From positions 1 to 15,767 of the forward strand of contig CAYYJQ010000044.1 in assembly GCA_964472295.1 (NCBI GenBank): a DNA stretch of 15,767 nucleotides, written 5' to 3'. Below are positions 1-6,124 of this stretch, piece by piece. Made by a program: the position numbers and the translations under genes. Each line of letters starts with the position of its first letter. Position 1 is the first letter of the stretch. Origin of the DNA: JAJRZX01 sp964472295 (lineage in GTDB: Bacteria > Desulfobacterota > GWC2-55-46 > JADFVP01). The notes below the pieces were generated by a model that was not told where the DNA came from, did not search any database, and saw only the letters and a program-made list of their open reading frames with translations.

Positions 1-1
1 C

Positions 2-88
2 TCGTGCCAGTACTCCATTGATGGCGTTGAGGAGGAAATCGGCCTTACCCGCCCGGCAATACTGGATTGCAGACAAATAAAATCTTGA
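2..88 (+). CDS. 3' end of an unidentified gene (partial)
   Basis: The frame starting at base 2 stays open from the window edge to a TGA at 86-88, giving 28 codons that end in ...LTRPAILDCRQIKS. The codons look like those of the neighbouring genes (GGC, GAG, ATC, CTT), and the stop lies 7 bp before the GTG of the sirtuin gene, so the two may be co-transcribed. The fragment is too short to name: I recognise no motif in it. One other + frame is also open to 80 but reads less like protein. The minus strand offers a short open frame without a ribosome site. Confidence 0.4.
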   Translation, partial: SCQYSIDGVEEEIGLTRPAILDCRQIKS

Positions 89-95
89 CCTTGTA

Positions 96-860
96 GTGGA
101 AAAATCATTAAATAATAAGACGGCCTTTTTGCTGGAAGAGGCCCATGAGAGGCTCCTCGCGGCCCGCAGGCCCCTCTTCATGACAGGTTCGGGCATAAGC
201 GCAGGGTGCGGCGTGCCCACTTTCAGGGGAAGGGATGGTCTCTGGAAAAACGCCCGTCCCCAGGACCTCGCAACGCTCTCTGCCTTCAGGAAAGATCCCT
301 TCCATGTCTGGCAGTGGTATGACTGGCGCCGTTCTCTCATTGCGGGCGTTGTGCCGGGAAGGGCGCACAGGGCCATGTCTGCGTGCAGGAATGAGAGTTG
401 CGGTGTGCCCGTGATAACCCAAAACGTGGACGGACTTCATCAGCAGGCCGGAAGCACGGAAGTGCTTGAGCTTCACGGATCCATCTGGGTCCTCAAGTGT
501 ATGGCCTGCGGTATTGAGCGCGAAGACAGGACCACAGATATAACAAAGGTTCCGGTCTGCGGGTGCGGCGGGCTCTTGAGGCCCGGCGTTGTCTGGTTCG
601 GTGAGGCCCTCCCGGCAAATGTCCTGAGCCGTGCCATGGAACTATCAAAAGGGGCTGACTATGTCCTTGTTGTGGGCACCTCTGGCGTGGTTCAGCCCGC
701 GGCTTCTCTTGCGGACATGGCAAAGGGGGGCGGAGCCTTTATCGTCGAGGTAAACCCCGAGGCAACGCCGCTTACAGATGTAGCGGATATATCTCTGCGT
801 TATGGCGCAGAAGATGCCGTTCCAGGGATCATTGGCGGGCCTGGTGACGAAGACAGGTAA
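96..860 (+). CDS. cobB: Sir2-family NAD-dependent protein deacylase (sirtuin, CobB-like)
   Basis: This 254-residue protein removes acyl groups from lysines using NAD+, yielding nicotinamide and O-acyl-ADP-ribose. Seen in order: the NAD-binding loop GSGISAGCGVPTFR (residues 31-44), TQNVDGLH (108-115), catalytic His127 in LELHGS, a zinc site from Cys135/Cys138 and Cys155/Cys157, WFGE (167-170) and GTSGVV (194-199). The first loop has GSG where most members have GAG. Tyr75 and Arg78 (WYDWRR) match the Y-x-x-R pair that in E. coli CobB and SIRT5 binds acidic acyl groups, so desuccinylase as well as deacetylase activity is predicted (inference). The GTG at 96 lacks a clear ribosome site; an in-frame TAA at 78-80 limits the start to 96 or a TTG at 129. 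Length is normal for the family. Confidence 0.93.
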   Translation: MEKSLNNKTAFLLEEAHERLLAARRPLFMTGSGISAGCGVPTFRGRDGLWKNARPQDLATLSAFRKDPFHVWQWYDWRRSLIAGVVPGRAHRAMSACRNESCGVPVITQNVDGLHQQAGSTEVLELHGSIWVLKCMACGIEREDRTTDITKVPVCGCGGLLRPGVVWFGEALPANVLSRAMELSKGADYVLVVGTSGVVQPAASLADMAKGGGAFIVEVNPEATPLTDVADISLRYGAEDAVPGIIGGPGDEDR

Positions 861-863
861 GAG

Positions 864-880
864 CCACGGTCTGGCCGTGG
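864..880 (+). other. Small intercistronic hairpin
   Basis: A perfect 6-bp stem CCACGG/CCGTGG closes a 5-nt loop just after the sirtuin stop codon. No T-run follows (the next bases are atatgaaaat), so it is not a standard intrinsic terminator. It could stabilise an mRNA end or mark a processing point; no function can be assigned. Confidence 0.4.
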
Positions 881-908
881 ATATGAAAATATTTGGGAGG
901 TTTTTTTT

Positions 909-1334
909 GTGAAGGTCTTTTCAGGTTCCATAAGGGTTACAACGAGCAGTAAACGCGAGGACATGAACATTACCGAGCGCGTGGCCGGCCTTGTTCGCGA
1001 GAGCGGCATAAGCGAGGGCATGGTCCTTGTCTCAACGCCCCATACAACTGCGAGCGTGTATATCAATTACGGAGACCGCGGCCTCGAAGAAGACCTTGAG
1101 AACGTGCTTGGCGATATGGTCCCCGAGGGCGGGGCATACAGGCACTCCACGGGGGATTACGGGAGCAACGCCCCGGCGCATATAAAGTCGCTCCTCCTTG
1201 GACGCGGCGTAACCCTGCCAGTGACTCGCGGCATATGCGGCCTTGGCCAGTGGCAGACCATTTATTTCTCCGAGTTCGGCGGGCCTCGTCCCCGCCTCAT
1301 ATCCGTAAAGGTCATGGGCCTTACGGAAGGGTAA
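909..1334 (+). CDS. yjbQ: YjbQ/UPF0047 family protein
   Basis: A 141-residue single-domain protein of the widespread YjbQ (UPF0047) family, often annotated 'secondary thiamine-phosphate synthase enzyme' because E. coli YjbQ shows weak ThiE-like activity; the true cellular role is unsettled. Seen: the family signatures STPHTTASV (42-50, with His45), His79 in YRHSTGDYGSNAPAHIK, His91, LLLGRGVTLPV (95-105), and the C-terminal GQWQTIYFSEFGGPRPR (113-129). These histidines fit the family's metal-site positions. GTG at 909 has a GGGAGG ribosome site at 895-900, 8 nt upstream. It lies 48 bp after the sirtuin and may share its transcript. Length is typical. Confidence 0.93.
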   Translation: MKVFSGSIRVTTSSKREDMNITERVAGLVRESGISEGMVLVSTPHTTASVYINYGDRGLEEDLENVLGDMVPEGGAYRHSTGDYGSNAPAHIKSLLLGRGVTLPVTRGICGLGQWQTIYFSEFGGPRPRLISVKVMGLTEG

Positions 1335-1618
1335 GCTCGCGCACCAGCGGCCAGGGACCGCTGATACTGGTTTTTCCTTGCCCTGTTTTTGCAGAGTGAA
1401 ATTGCGGTAACGCGGGGTTTTGTCATGTGACGGAGCCCGTGCGCTGATATTGGTTTTCTTTGAGAGGGACTCTTTTGGGCAGAGCCCTTTGCCTTGCATA
1501 ATTGCCCTGAGGCCCCCTGGGACAGCAACGCCATCAAAAAACTTTTTTTTCTAAAAGAAAGTGGGAGGTTATCTCTATCTTGTTTTTCTTCTTTATGATT
1601 CAAGAGGCCTCTTTTTGA
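1335..1618. other. Gene-free spacer yjbQ-rsmD with short repeats
   Basis: No convincing coding frame is seen in these 284 bp. It holds a CAGCGG/CCGCTG hairpin (1345-1350 with 1358-1363), an imperfect direct repeat of CGCTGATAYTGGTTTT (1359-1374 and 1442-1457), a GGGC-AGA-GCCC hairpin (1477-1487) and an A/T-rich inverted repeat around 1541-1562. The last matches, in inverted orientation, the repeat at 3994-4012. A weak TTGGGC-16-CATAAT promoter-like pair (1475-1502) overlaps the second hairpin and is not convincing. Confidence 0.5.
1541..1562 (-). repeat. A/T-rich inverted-repeat element, copy 1 (inverted)
   Basis: Read on the minus strand this begins ACTTTCTTTTAGAAAAAAA, which is 19 bases identical to 3994-4012 on the plus strand. 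Here the left arm is degraded to a T-run, so only part of the hairpin of copy 2 can form. Both copies are intergenic, in opposite orientations and beside chromosomal housekeeping genes, which suggests a dispersed short repeat family (inference). Confidence 0.55.
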
Positions 1619-2182
1619 ATGAGGGTTATTGGCGGGGCCTTGAGGGGCCGGAGTTTAAGCGGGTTCAGGGGTACGGGCATAAGGCCCACCTCTGACAGGG
1701 TTAGAGAGGCCGTATTCAATGTCCTCGCATCCCGTGGGTTGTTTACGGGCCAGCCAGTTGTTCTCGACCTCTATGCGGGTACAGGAGCCCTTGGCATCGA
1801 GGCCCTTAGCCGCGGGGCCGCGCGGGCCGTCTTCGTGGACTCGGCGCCCTCGGCGATAAGGATCATAAAAAAGAACATCATTGGCCTTGGCCTTGAGGAC
1901 AGGGCTGTAATACTCGCAAGGGACGCAAAGAGGGCCATCGAGGGGCTCCTTAAGAGGGCCGGGCGCTTTGATATTATCTTCGCTGACCCGCCCTATGCCC
2001 AGGGGTTTTTTGACGGCCTCCTTGAGGCCCTCCCGCCCCTTCTTGAACGGGGCGCCGTGGTGGTGGCCGAGTGCCCAAAAGGGGCGCTCATGGATACTGG
2101 AGAGAGCGGCCTTGTTGTGCTCGATGAGAAGATATACGGAGACACGGCGGTATTTTTTCTCGGCAGGATTGAAGACGAATGA
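1619..2182 (+). CDS. rsmD: 16S rRNA (guanine(966)-N2)-methyltransferase RsmD
   Basis: This 187-residue enzyme uses S-adenosylmethionine to methylate N2 of G966 in 16S rRNA, acting on the 30S subunit in the cytoplasm. Seen: the family N-terminus MRVIGGALRGR, the RPTSDRVREAVFNVL segment (22-36), the SAM-binding loop DLYAGTGALGIE (50-61) and the catalytic DPPY motif (123-126), all at the usual spacing; length matches the family. ATG at 1619 has AAGAGG at 1602-1607, about 11 nt upstream. It is followed after 36 bp by coaD; rsmD-coaD is a common pair in bacteria, which supports both calls. Confidence 0.96.
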   Translation: MRVIGGALRGRSLSGFRGTGIRPTSDRVREAVFNVLASRGLFTGQPVVLDLYAGTGALGIEALSRGAARAVFVDSAPSAIRIIKKNIIGLGLEDRAVILARDAKRAIEGLLKRAGRFDIIFADPPYAQGFFDGLLEALPPLLERGAVVVAECPKGALMDTGESGLVVLDEKIYGDTAVFFLGRIEDE

Positions 2183-2190
2183 GATGGAGG

Positions 2191-2216
2191 CCCGCCGGGG
2201 GCCTTTGGCGGGGAGG
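2191..2216 (+). promoter_or_regulatory. Hairpin overlapping the coaD ribosome-binding site
   Basis: CCCGCC (2191-2196) can pair with GGCGGG (2207-2212) across a 10-nt loop. The 3' arm runs into the GGGGAGG (2210-2216) that is the only ribosome site for the coaD ATG at 2219, and that site sits unusually close, only 2 nt away. Folding would hide part of the site, so coaD translation could depend on ribosomes finishing rsmD (inference). Confidence 0.35.
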
Positions 2217-2218
2217 AC

Positions 2219-2704
2219 ATGGCCAGGAGCATTGCCATATACCCGGGGACCTTTGACCCCGTGACCCTCGGTCACCTTGATATTATCGAGCGTGGGCTTA
2301 AACTCTTTGACTCCCTCATCGTGGCCGTTGCCGGGAGCACCTCAAAGAAGACGTTCTTCAATGTTGAAGAGCGCCTTGAGATGCTGAGGGGCGATACTGC
2401 GGGGTACAGCGGTGTAACCATTGAGTCCTTTGATACGCTCCTCATAGACTACGCGCGGGAGAGGGGCGTTGGGACCATACTCCGGGGCCTCCGCGTAATA
2501 TCAGACTTTGAGTACGAGTTCCAGATGGCCCTTACGAACAGGAAACTCGCCCCGGATATTGAGACGGTCTTCATGATGACCTCTGAGACCTATGCCTCGG
2601 TAAGTTCGAGGTTCATAAAAGAGATAGCCAGGCTCGGCGGCGATGTATCGGGTTTTGTCTCCCCCGGCGTCGAGGCCCGGCTGAAGGAAAGATTCAACCC
2701 ATGA
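2219..2704 (+). CDS. coaD: Phosphopantetheine adenylyltransferase CoaD
   Basis: This 161-residue cytoplasmic enzyme transfers AMP from ATP to 4'-phosphopantetheine, giving dephospho-CoA in the penultimate step of coenzyme A synthesis. Seen: YPGTFDPVTLGHLDII with the nucleotidyltransferase TxGH motif (16-19), the RGLR segment (89-92), the substrate-loop region FEYEFQMALTNR (97-108) and the SSRFIKE motif (129-135). Length and motif spacing are standard. The start at 2219 is fixed by homology, since the first strand (SIAIYPGTFDP) begins at residue 4. The stop overlaps the ATG of the following aminotransferase by 4 bp, indicating translational coupling. Confidence 0.97.
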   Translation: MARSIAIYPGTFDPVTLGHLDIIERGLKLFDSLIVAVAGSTSKKTFFNVEERLEMLRGDTAGYSGVTIESFDTLLIDYARERGVGTILRGLRVISDFEYEFQMALTNRKLAPDIETVFMMTSETYASVSSRFIKEIARLGGDVSGFVSPGVEARLKERFNP

Positions 2705-3900
2705 GCATGAAGATTTCAGAACGGGTGGCCTCCCTCGAAGAGTCCGTGACACTTGCCATTACGGCAAAGGCAAAGGCCATGAAGGCCGCGGGCATGGACG
2801 TAATAGGCTTTGGAGCAGGGGAGCCTGATTTTCCAACCCCCGCGAATATCGCGGAAGCCGCTGTGCGCGCCATCCGTGAGGGTTGCACAAGGTATACGCC
2901 CGTTGGCGGCATCCCGGAACTCAAAAAGGCTATAATAGAAAAATTCGAGGCAGATAACGGCCTTGAGTACTCATCTGAAGAGGTAATCGTCTCCTGCGGG
3001 GCGAAGCACACCCTTTATAACATCTTTCAGGCAATACTCGACCCCGGCGACGAGGTGATAATCCCCTCTCCCTACTGGGTGACCTACCCCGCGGTTGTCT
3101 CCCTTGCCGGCGGGCGGCCCATAATAGTTAAGACCAGCGCGGACAGGGGCTTCAAGATGAGCCCCGCTGACCTTGGCGAGGTAGTAACCGAGCGCACAAG
3201 GGCCATCATAATCAACAGCCCCTCAAACCCCGCGGGTACGTTCTATACTGAAGAGGAACTTGGCGACATCGCCAGTCTCGCCCTTGAGAACAATCTCCTC
3301 ATCATATCAGATGAGATATACGAGAAGATTATCTACAATGGAAAAAAGTCCTCCCCCATTGCCTCGCTATCAGAAGACGCAAAGCGCCACACCATCGTTG
3401 TGAACGGCGTATCAAAGACCTATGCCATGACGGGCTGGCGCATAGGCTATGGCGCGGGGCCGGCGCCCATTATAAAGGCCATGACAAAACTCCAGAGCCA
3501 GTCCACCTCCAACCCCGCTTCTATCAGCCAGTGGGCCGCCGTGGAGGCCCTTACAGGGCCGCAGGATGCGGTAGAGAAGATGGTGACTCAGTTCGAAAAG
3601 AGGCGGGATGTAATAGTCGCGGGCCTCAATAACATACCCGGCGTCAGGTGCGTGCAGCCAGATGGCGCCTTCTATGTCTTCGCCGACTTCTCGGCCCATT
3701 ACGGAAGGAGCCATAGCGCCGGCGTGGTCAATGGCTCCCTTGACATGGCCGCCTATCTCCTCGAAGGCGTGGGAACGGCCCTTGTACCGGGCCTTGCCTT
3801 TGGCGAGGATAACTTCCTCAGGCTCTCCTTCGCCGTCTCCATGGAAAACATTGAAGAAGGCCTGAAAAGAATAAAACTCGCCCTCAACGAACTCGGCTGA
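2701..3900 (+). CDS. aspC: Class I PLP-dependent aspartate-type aminotransferase
   Basis: A 399-residue fold-type I aminotransferase, most like bacterial class Ib aspartate aminotransferases: aspartate + 2-oxoglutarate to oxaloacetate + glutamate, in the cytoplasm. Seen: GAGEPDFPTP (38-47), SPYW (123-126), Asn176 in NSPSNPAGT, Asp204 and Tyr207 in SDEIY, and the PLP-binding Lys239 in SKTYAMTGWRIGY; STSNPAS follows, as in class Ib enzymes. Arg in FLRLSFA near the C-terminus should bind the substrate carboxylate. Some relatives also transaminate prephenate or aromatic amino acids, so exact specificity is open. ATG at 2701 overlaps the coaD stop (ATGA); an alternative ATG lies at 2707. It probably ends a coaD-aspC transcript. 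Confidence 0.92.
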   Translation: MSMKISERVASLEESVTLAITAKAKAMKAAGMDVIGFGAGEPDFPTPANIAEAAVRAIREGCTRYTPVGGIPELKKAIIEKFEADNGLEYSSEEVIVSCGAKHTLYNIFQAILDPGDEVIIPSPYWVTYPAVVSLAGGRPIIVKTSADRGFKMSPADLGEVVTERTRAIIINSPSNPAGTFYTEEELGDIASLALENNLLIISDEIYEKIIYNGKKSSPIASLSEDAKRHTIVVNGVSKTYAMTGWRIGYGAGPAPIIKAMTKLQSQSTSNPASISQWAAVEALTGPQDAVEKMVTQFEKRRDVIVAGLNNIPGVRCVQPDGAFYVFADFSAHYGRSHSAGVVNGSLDMAAYLLEGVGTALVPGLAFGEDNFLRLSFAVSMENIEEGLKRIKLALNELG

Positions 3901-3962
3901 GGAAAGAGAGAAAAGTAAAGGACGGAAAGAAGAGTAAGGAGAGAAAAGGGGGGGGGAGGGGG
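3899..3962 (+). other. Polypurine tract with long G-runs
   Basis: Starting within the aminotransferase stop codon, 64 bases contain only three pyrimidines (T3916, C3923, T3935), ending in G9-A-G5 (3948-3962). Such homopurine DNA can form triplex (H-DNA) or quadruplex structures. It lies between convergent genes, where it could help stop transcription from either side; that is inference. Confidence 0.6.
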
Positions 3963-3979
3963 CGGGCTTTGCCCGCCCC
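3959..3979. repeat. GC-rich perfect hairpin
   Basis: A 9-bp perfect stem GGGGCGGGC/GCCCGCCCC has a TTT loop. On neither strand is it followed by a proper T-run, so it is not a textbook terminator. It sits with related GCCCGCC-bearing units at 4042-4061 and 4088-4107 between convergent genes, where it may still impede RNA polymerase. Confidence 0.6.
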
Positions 3980-3990
3980 AAAAAGATTTC

Positions 3991-4021
3991 CTTACTTTCT
4001 TTTAGAAAAAAAGAAAGTAAG
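3991..4021. repeat. A/T-rich inverted repeat, copy 2 (complete)
   Basis: Arms 3991-4003 and 4009-4021 are perfectly complementary over 13 bp with a 5-nt loop. Nineteen bases (3994-4012) recur inverted at 1541-1562. Read on the minus strand, the direction of the AMMECR1 gene, the first arm ends in a run of T's and the hairpin is followed by GGAAATCTTTTT, so a weak terminator function for that gene is possible. Confidence 0.6.
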
Positions 4022-4041
4022 ACAAAGAAAACCACTAAGGC

Positions 4042-4107
4042 TGGGCACGGCCCGCCAAAAGACAAGGGGAGAAGTAGACTTGTAGGGTGGGCACTGCCCG
4101 CCAAAAG
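4042..4107. repeat. Pair of 20-bp direct repeats with hairpin (REP-like)
   Basis: 4042-4061 and 4088-4107 are the same 20 bases, TGGGCACKGCCCGCCAAAAG, differing at one position and starting 46 bp apart. The second, with preceding GG, forms a 7-bp stem GGTGGGC/GCCCGCC (one G-T pair) around ACT. A shortened GCCCGCAAAAG follows at 4111-4121. The GTAGGGTGGGCA...GCCC look resembles short palindromic intergenic repeats known from other bacteria (from memory, unverified). Confidence 0.6.
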
Positions 4108-4137
4108 CCTGCCCGCAAAAGAGGAAAGAAGACCGGC

Positions 4138-4698
4138 TCAGCCGTTTTTGTCCTTTTCGCCGAATATCTCGGCCTCGAAGATGGATACCCTGGCCCCCTC
4201 TTTCCAGCATCCGGGAGCAAGGCCGGCCTTCATGCAGGTGTGGTCAAGAAAGGTCTCGCGGTCAAAGTTGTTCTCCACCGCCACCTGCGGAAGGAGCACC
4301 CCGCGGGCATACCCCTTCTGGATGTATATGCCGTGGCGGCCAACCTCTATCTCCTTTACATAGTCTATCTCGCGCATGGGAGAGAGGACGGATACCTCGA
4401 TGTCTATGTCCGCGAGTTCTTCGGCGCGCAGAGGGTTGAACCTCGGGTCAGAGAAGGCGGCGGCAAGGGCCATCTCCATGACGTTCTCGTAAAGGGGGAG
4501 TTCAGAGGTAAAGTTCCCAATGCAGCCCCTGAGGGCGCCGAATCTCTTAAGTGTCACGAAGACGCCGGAGCGGGCACAAAGGGCCCCGCCAGCCTCGGGC
4601 GGCGCGGCCTTCGGGGCCACAAGGCCTTTGAGGCGGGCCGCGATTGAGTCGCGGGCAAGGCGCAGGATAAGAGAACGCTCTTCACTGGTAAGTGCCAT
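4138..4698 (-). CDS. AMMECR1 domain protein
   Basis: A 186-residue protein of the AMMECR1 family, conserved from archaea to humans and of unknown biochemical role. In many prokaryotes it is encoded with a MEMO-like protein and a radical-SAM enzyme ('AmmeMemoRadiSam system protein A'); neither partner is in this window. Seen: the hallmark LRGCIG (56-61), AAAFSDPRFNPL (79-90), the EVSVLSP strand (101-107) and the C-terminal LLPQVAVENNFDRETFLDHTCMKAGL region (135-160). I start at the ATG at 4698, where the conserved region begins and where AAGAGG lies 8 nt upstream. The frame stays open to 4863, but that extension covers the promoter region and start of divergent nadA and has no family similarity. 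Confidence 0.92.
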   Translation of the reverse strand: MALTSEERSLILRLARDSIAARLKGLVAPKAAPPEAGGALCARSGVFVTLKRFGALRGCIGNFTSELPLYENVMEMALAAAFSDPRFNPLRAEELADIDIEVSVLSPMREIDYVKEIEVGRHGIYIQKGYARGVLLPQVAVENNFDRETFLDHTCMKAGLAPGCWKEGARVSIFEAEIFGEKDKNG

Positions 4699-4798
4699 GA
4701 CAGGGGCCTCTTGTACTGAGACGTTTTTTTTTACAGCCTTATAATACCATAACTGGAGCCACTTGTAATAAGAGGATAGAAAAAAAGGAGCCACGCCT
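4699..4798. promoter_or_regulatory. Divergent promoter region, AMMECR1 / nadA
   Basis: About 100 bp separate two genes reading apart. A perfect TATAAT lies on the + strand at 4740-4745 without a good -35 at 17 bp. On the minus strand TTACAA (4768-4763), a 16-bp spacer and TATTAT (4746-4741) form a partial match for AMMECR1. A T9 run at 4724-4732 lies in the AMMECR1 leader. nadA has a strong AAGGAG at 4785-4790. Individual promoter assignments are weak. Confidence 0.35.
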
Positions 4799-5722
4799 GT
4801 GAGGGAAGACGCAGGGCCACTTATCGAGGAGATAAGGGCCTTACTAAAGGAAAAGAACGCCATAATGCTCGCCCATAACTATCAGAGGGACGAGGTCCAG
4901 GAGGCCGCCGACCTCACGGGAGATTCCCTCGGGCTCAGCCAGGCCGCCGCTGATTCCGACGCCGAGATAATCGTCTTTTGCGGGGTGCACTTCATGGCAG
5001 AGAGCGCCGCCATACTCTCGCCCCAAAAAAAGGTCATACTCCCAAGGTATGACGCCGGGTGCCCCATGGCGGACATGATAACGCCAGAGCAACTGGCGGA
5101 AGAAAAGAAAAAACGCCCTGGCGTGCCTGTGGTGGCCTATGTAAATACCAGCGCCGAGGTAAAGGCCCTGAGTTACATATGCTGTACATCGGCCAATGCC
5201 GCCCGCGTCGTTGACTCCGTGCCCGGCGATTCTGTTTACATGATACCAGACAGGAACTTGAGCGAGTTCGTCTCCCATAAGACAAAGAAGCACATGGAGT
5301 GGTGGGACGGATACTGCCCCACGCACGAGAGGCTTACCCTTGCTGATGTGCTGAGAGCAAGGGAAGAAAACCCCGGAAGCGTCTTTGTTTGCCACCCGGA
5401 GTGTAGGCCCGAGGTCGTCGCCGAGGCGGACCACGTCTGCTCCACCTCGGGAATGTACAAGTTCGCGCGCGAGACAGACGTTAAGACCATTATCATAGGC
5501 ACGGAGATGGGAATACTCTACCGCCTTAGAAAAGACAACCCCGGCAAGAAGTTCGTCCTTCCCTCAGAGGGGCTCATCTGCCCGAACATGAAACTTACCA
5601 ACCTTGAGGATGTAATAGAGAGCCTCAGGGAAGAAAAGAACATCGTAACCGTTCCCGAGGACATAAGGGCGCGGGCAAAAGAGGCCCTTCAGAGGATGCT
5701 TGAGGTGCCGAGAGATTACTGA
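4799..5722 (+). CDS. nadA: Quinolinate synthase NadA
   Basis: This 307-residue cytoplasmic enzyme condenses iminoaspartate with dihydroxyacetone phosphate to quinolinate in de novo NAD synthesis. Seen: LAHNYQRDEVQEAAD (24-38), GDSLGLSQAA (41-50), FCGVHFMAESA (60-70), DAGCPMADM (85-93), WDGYCPTH (169-176), CHPEC (198-202) and EGLICPNMKLTNLEDV (257-272). Cys88, Cys173 and Cys261 fit the three ligands of the single [4Fe-4S] cluster, at spacings like those of structurally known NadA proteins. GTG at 4799 has AAGGAG 8 nt upstream. nadB and nadC are not nearby. Because the sirtuin of this window consumes NAD+, both act on the same cofactor pool, but they are not linked genetically here. Confidence 0.97.
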   Translation: MREDAGPLIEEIRALLKEKNAIMLAHNYQRDEVQEAADLTGDSLGLSQAAADSDAEIIVFCGVHFMAESAAILSPQKKVILPRYDAGCPMADMITPEQLAEEKKKRPGVPVVAYVNTSAEVKALSYICCTSANAARVVDSVPGDSVYMIPDRNLSEFVSHKTKKHMEWWDGYCPTHERLTLADVLRAREENPGSVFVCHPECRPEVVAEADHVCSTSGMYKFARETDVKTIIIGTEMGILYRLRKDNPGKKFVLPSEGLICPNMKLTNLEDVIESLREEKNIVTVPEDIRARAKEALQRMLEVPRDY

Positions 5723-6124
5723 GCCACCCTTTCCCGGCTCTACTTTAGGGAAACTCTGGTTAATCCAGACTTTTGGGCGGCGTAGGACCCACGCCGTGAT
5801 TTTCAAGACTTTCGAGTCCTTGAAAATGTGAGGAAAAAAAATCACGCTTTTTCTTGCCCGTCTCCGAATAATTCAGGGATGAATTAAGGAGAGGTTCCCA
5901 AAGATAATCTCTGAGCAAGAGATGGCTTGCGTAAATACATGCTTTCTGTTATATTTCAAAATTAACGTTAAGCCCCGTTGTTCTTTTGCACATTTCTTTT
6001 TATAAAGATTATCTACCCCTTGTATCTTGAGAGTAATTCGCGCTCCGCGTTATCCACTACGCGTCAGGATGCTCCCGTTCGGAAAAGATGCATACACACT
6101 CCCGTCAAGTGAGGGCCTGTTGAG
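5723..6124 (+). promoter_or_regulatory. Structured intergenic region upstream of the CLC gene
   Basis: No gene is seen in these 402 bp. Several inverted repeats occur: CGGCGT/ACGCCG (5778-5783 with 5791-5796), a 12-bp stem with one bulge and a TTCG loop (5799-5827), TAATTC/GAATTA (5869-5886) and ATCTCT/AGAGAT (5907-5923), which competes with GCAAG/CTTGC (5915-5930). CGTGATTTT (5795-5803) can also pair with AAAATCACG (5838-5846), excluding the 12-bp stem. None is followed by a T-run in the + direction. A promoter candidate lies near the right end. It does not match a riboswitch class I can recall. Confidence 0.4.
5978..6006 (+). promoter_or_regulatory. Candidate sigma70 promoter for the CLC gene
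   Basis: TTGTTC (5978-5983), a 17-bp spacer and TATAAA (6001-6006) fit -35/-10 geometry in a local A/T-rich patch, with a start point expected near 6013 and a leader of about 110 nt. The -35 match is modest. Confidence 0.35.

Noticed and set aside
1..95. A minus-strand gene start (ATGGAGTAC...) at the left edge
   Set aside because: No ribosome site precedes it, and the + strand tail has better codon character and a stop close to the next start.
84..113. TTGACC plus TTAAAT as a promoter for the sirtuin gene
   Set aside because: The -10 would lie inside the gene, after the GTG start, and the match is poor. It would only make sense with the later TTG start at 129.
1655..2275. A 206-codon minus-strand frame opposite rsmD
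   Set aside because: Composition is a mirror of the rsmD codons, and it runs across the rsmD-coaD junction without a ribosome site or domain.
4042..4121. CRISPR array
   Set aside because: There are only two full units with one partial copy; they are uneven in spacing, and no cas gene is nearby.
4699..4863. Upstream extension of the AMMECR1 reading frame by 55 codons
   Set aside because: It covers the nadA start and likely promoters, has no ribosome site at its ATG and no similarity to the family. The ATG at 4698 has a good AAGAGG site.
5723..6124. A fluoride riboswitch ahead of the CLC gene
   Set aside because: I could not find the crcB-motif consensus, and the encoded protein has the standard GREGP motif with CBS domains rather than fluoride-CLC features.
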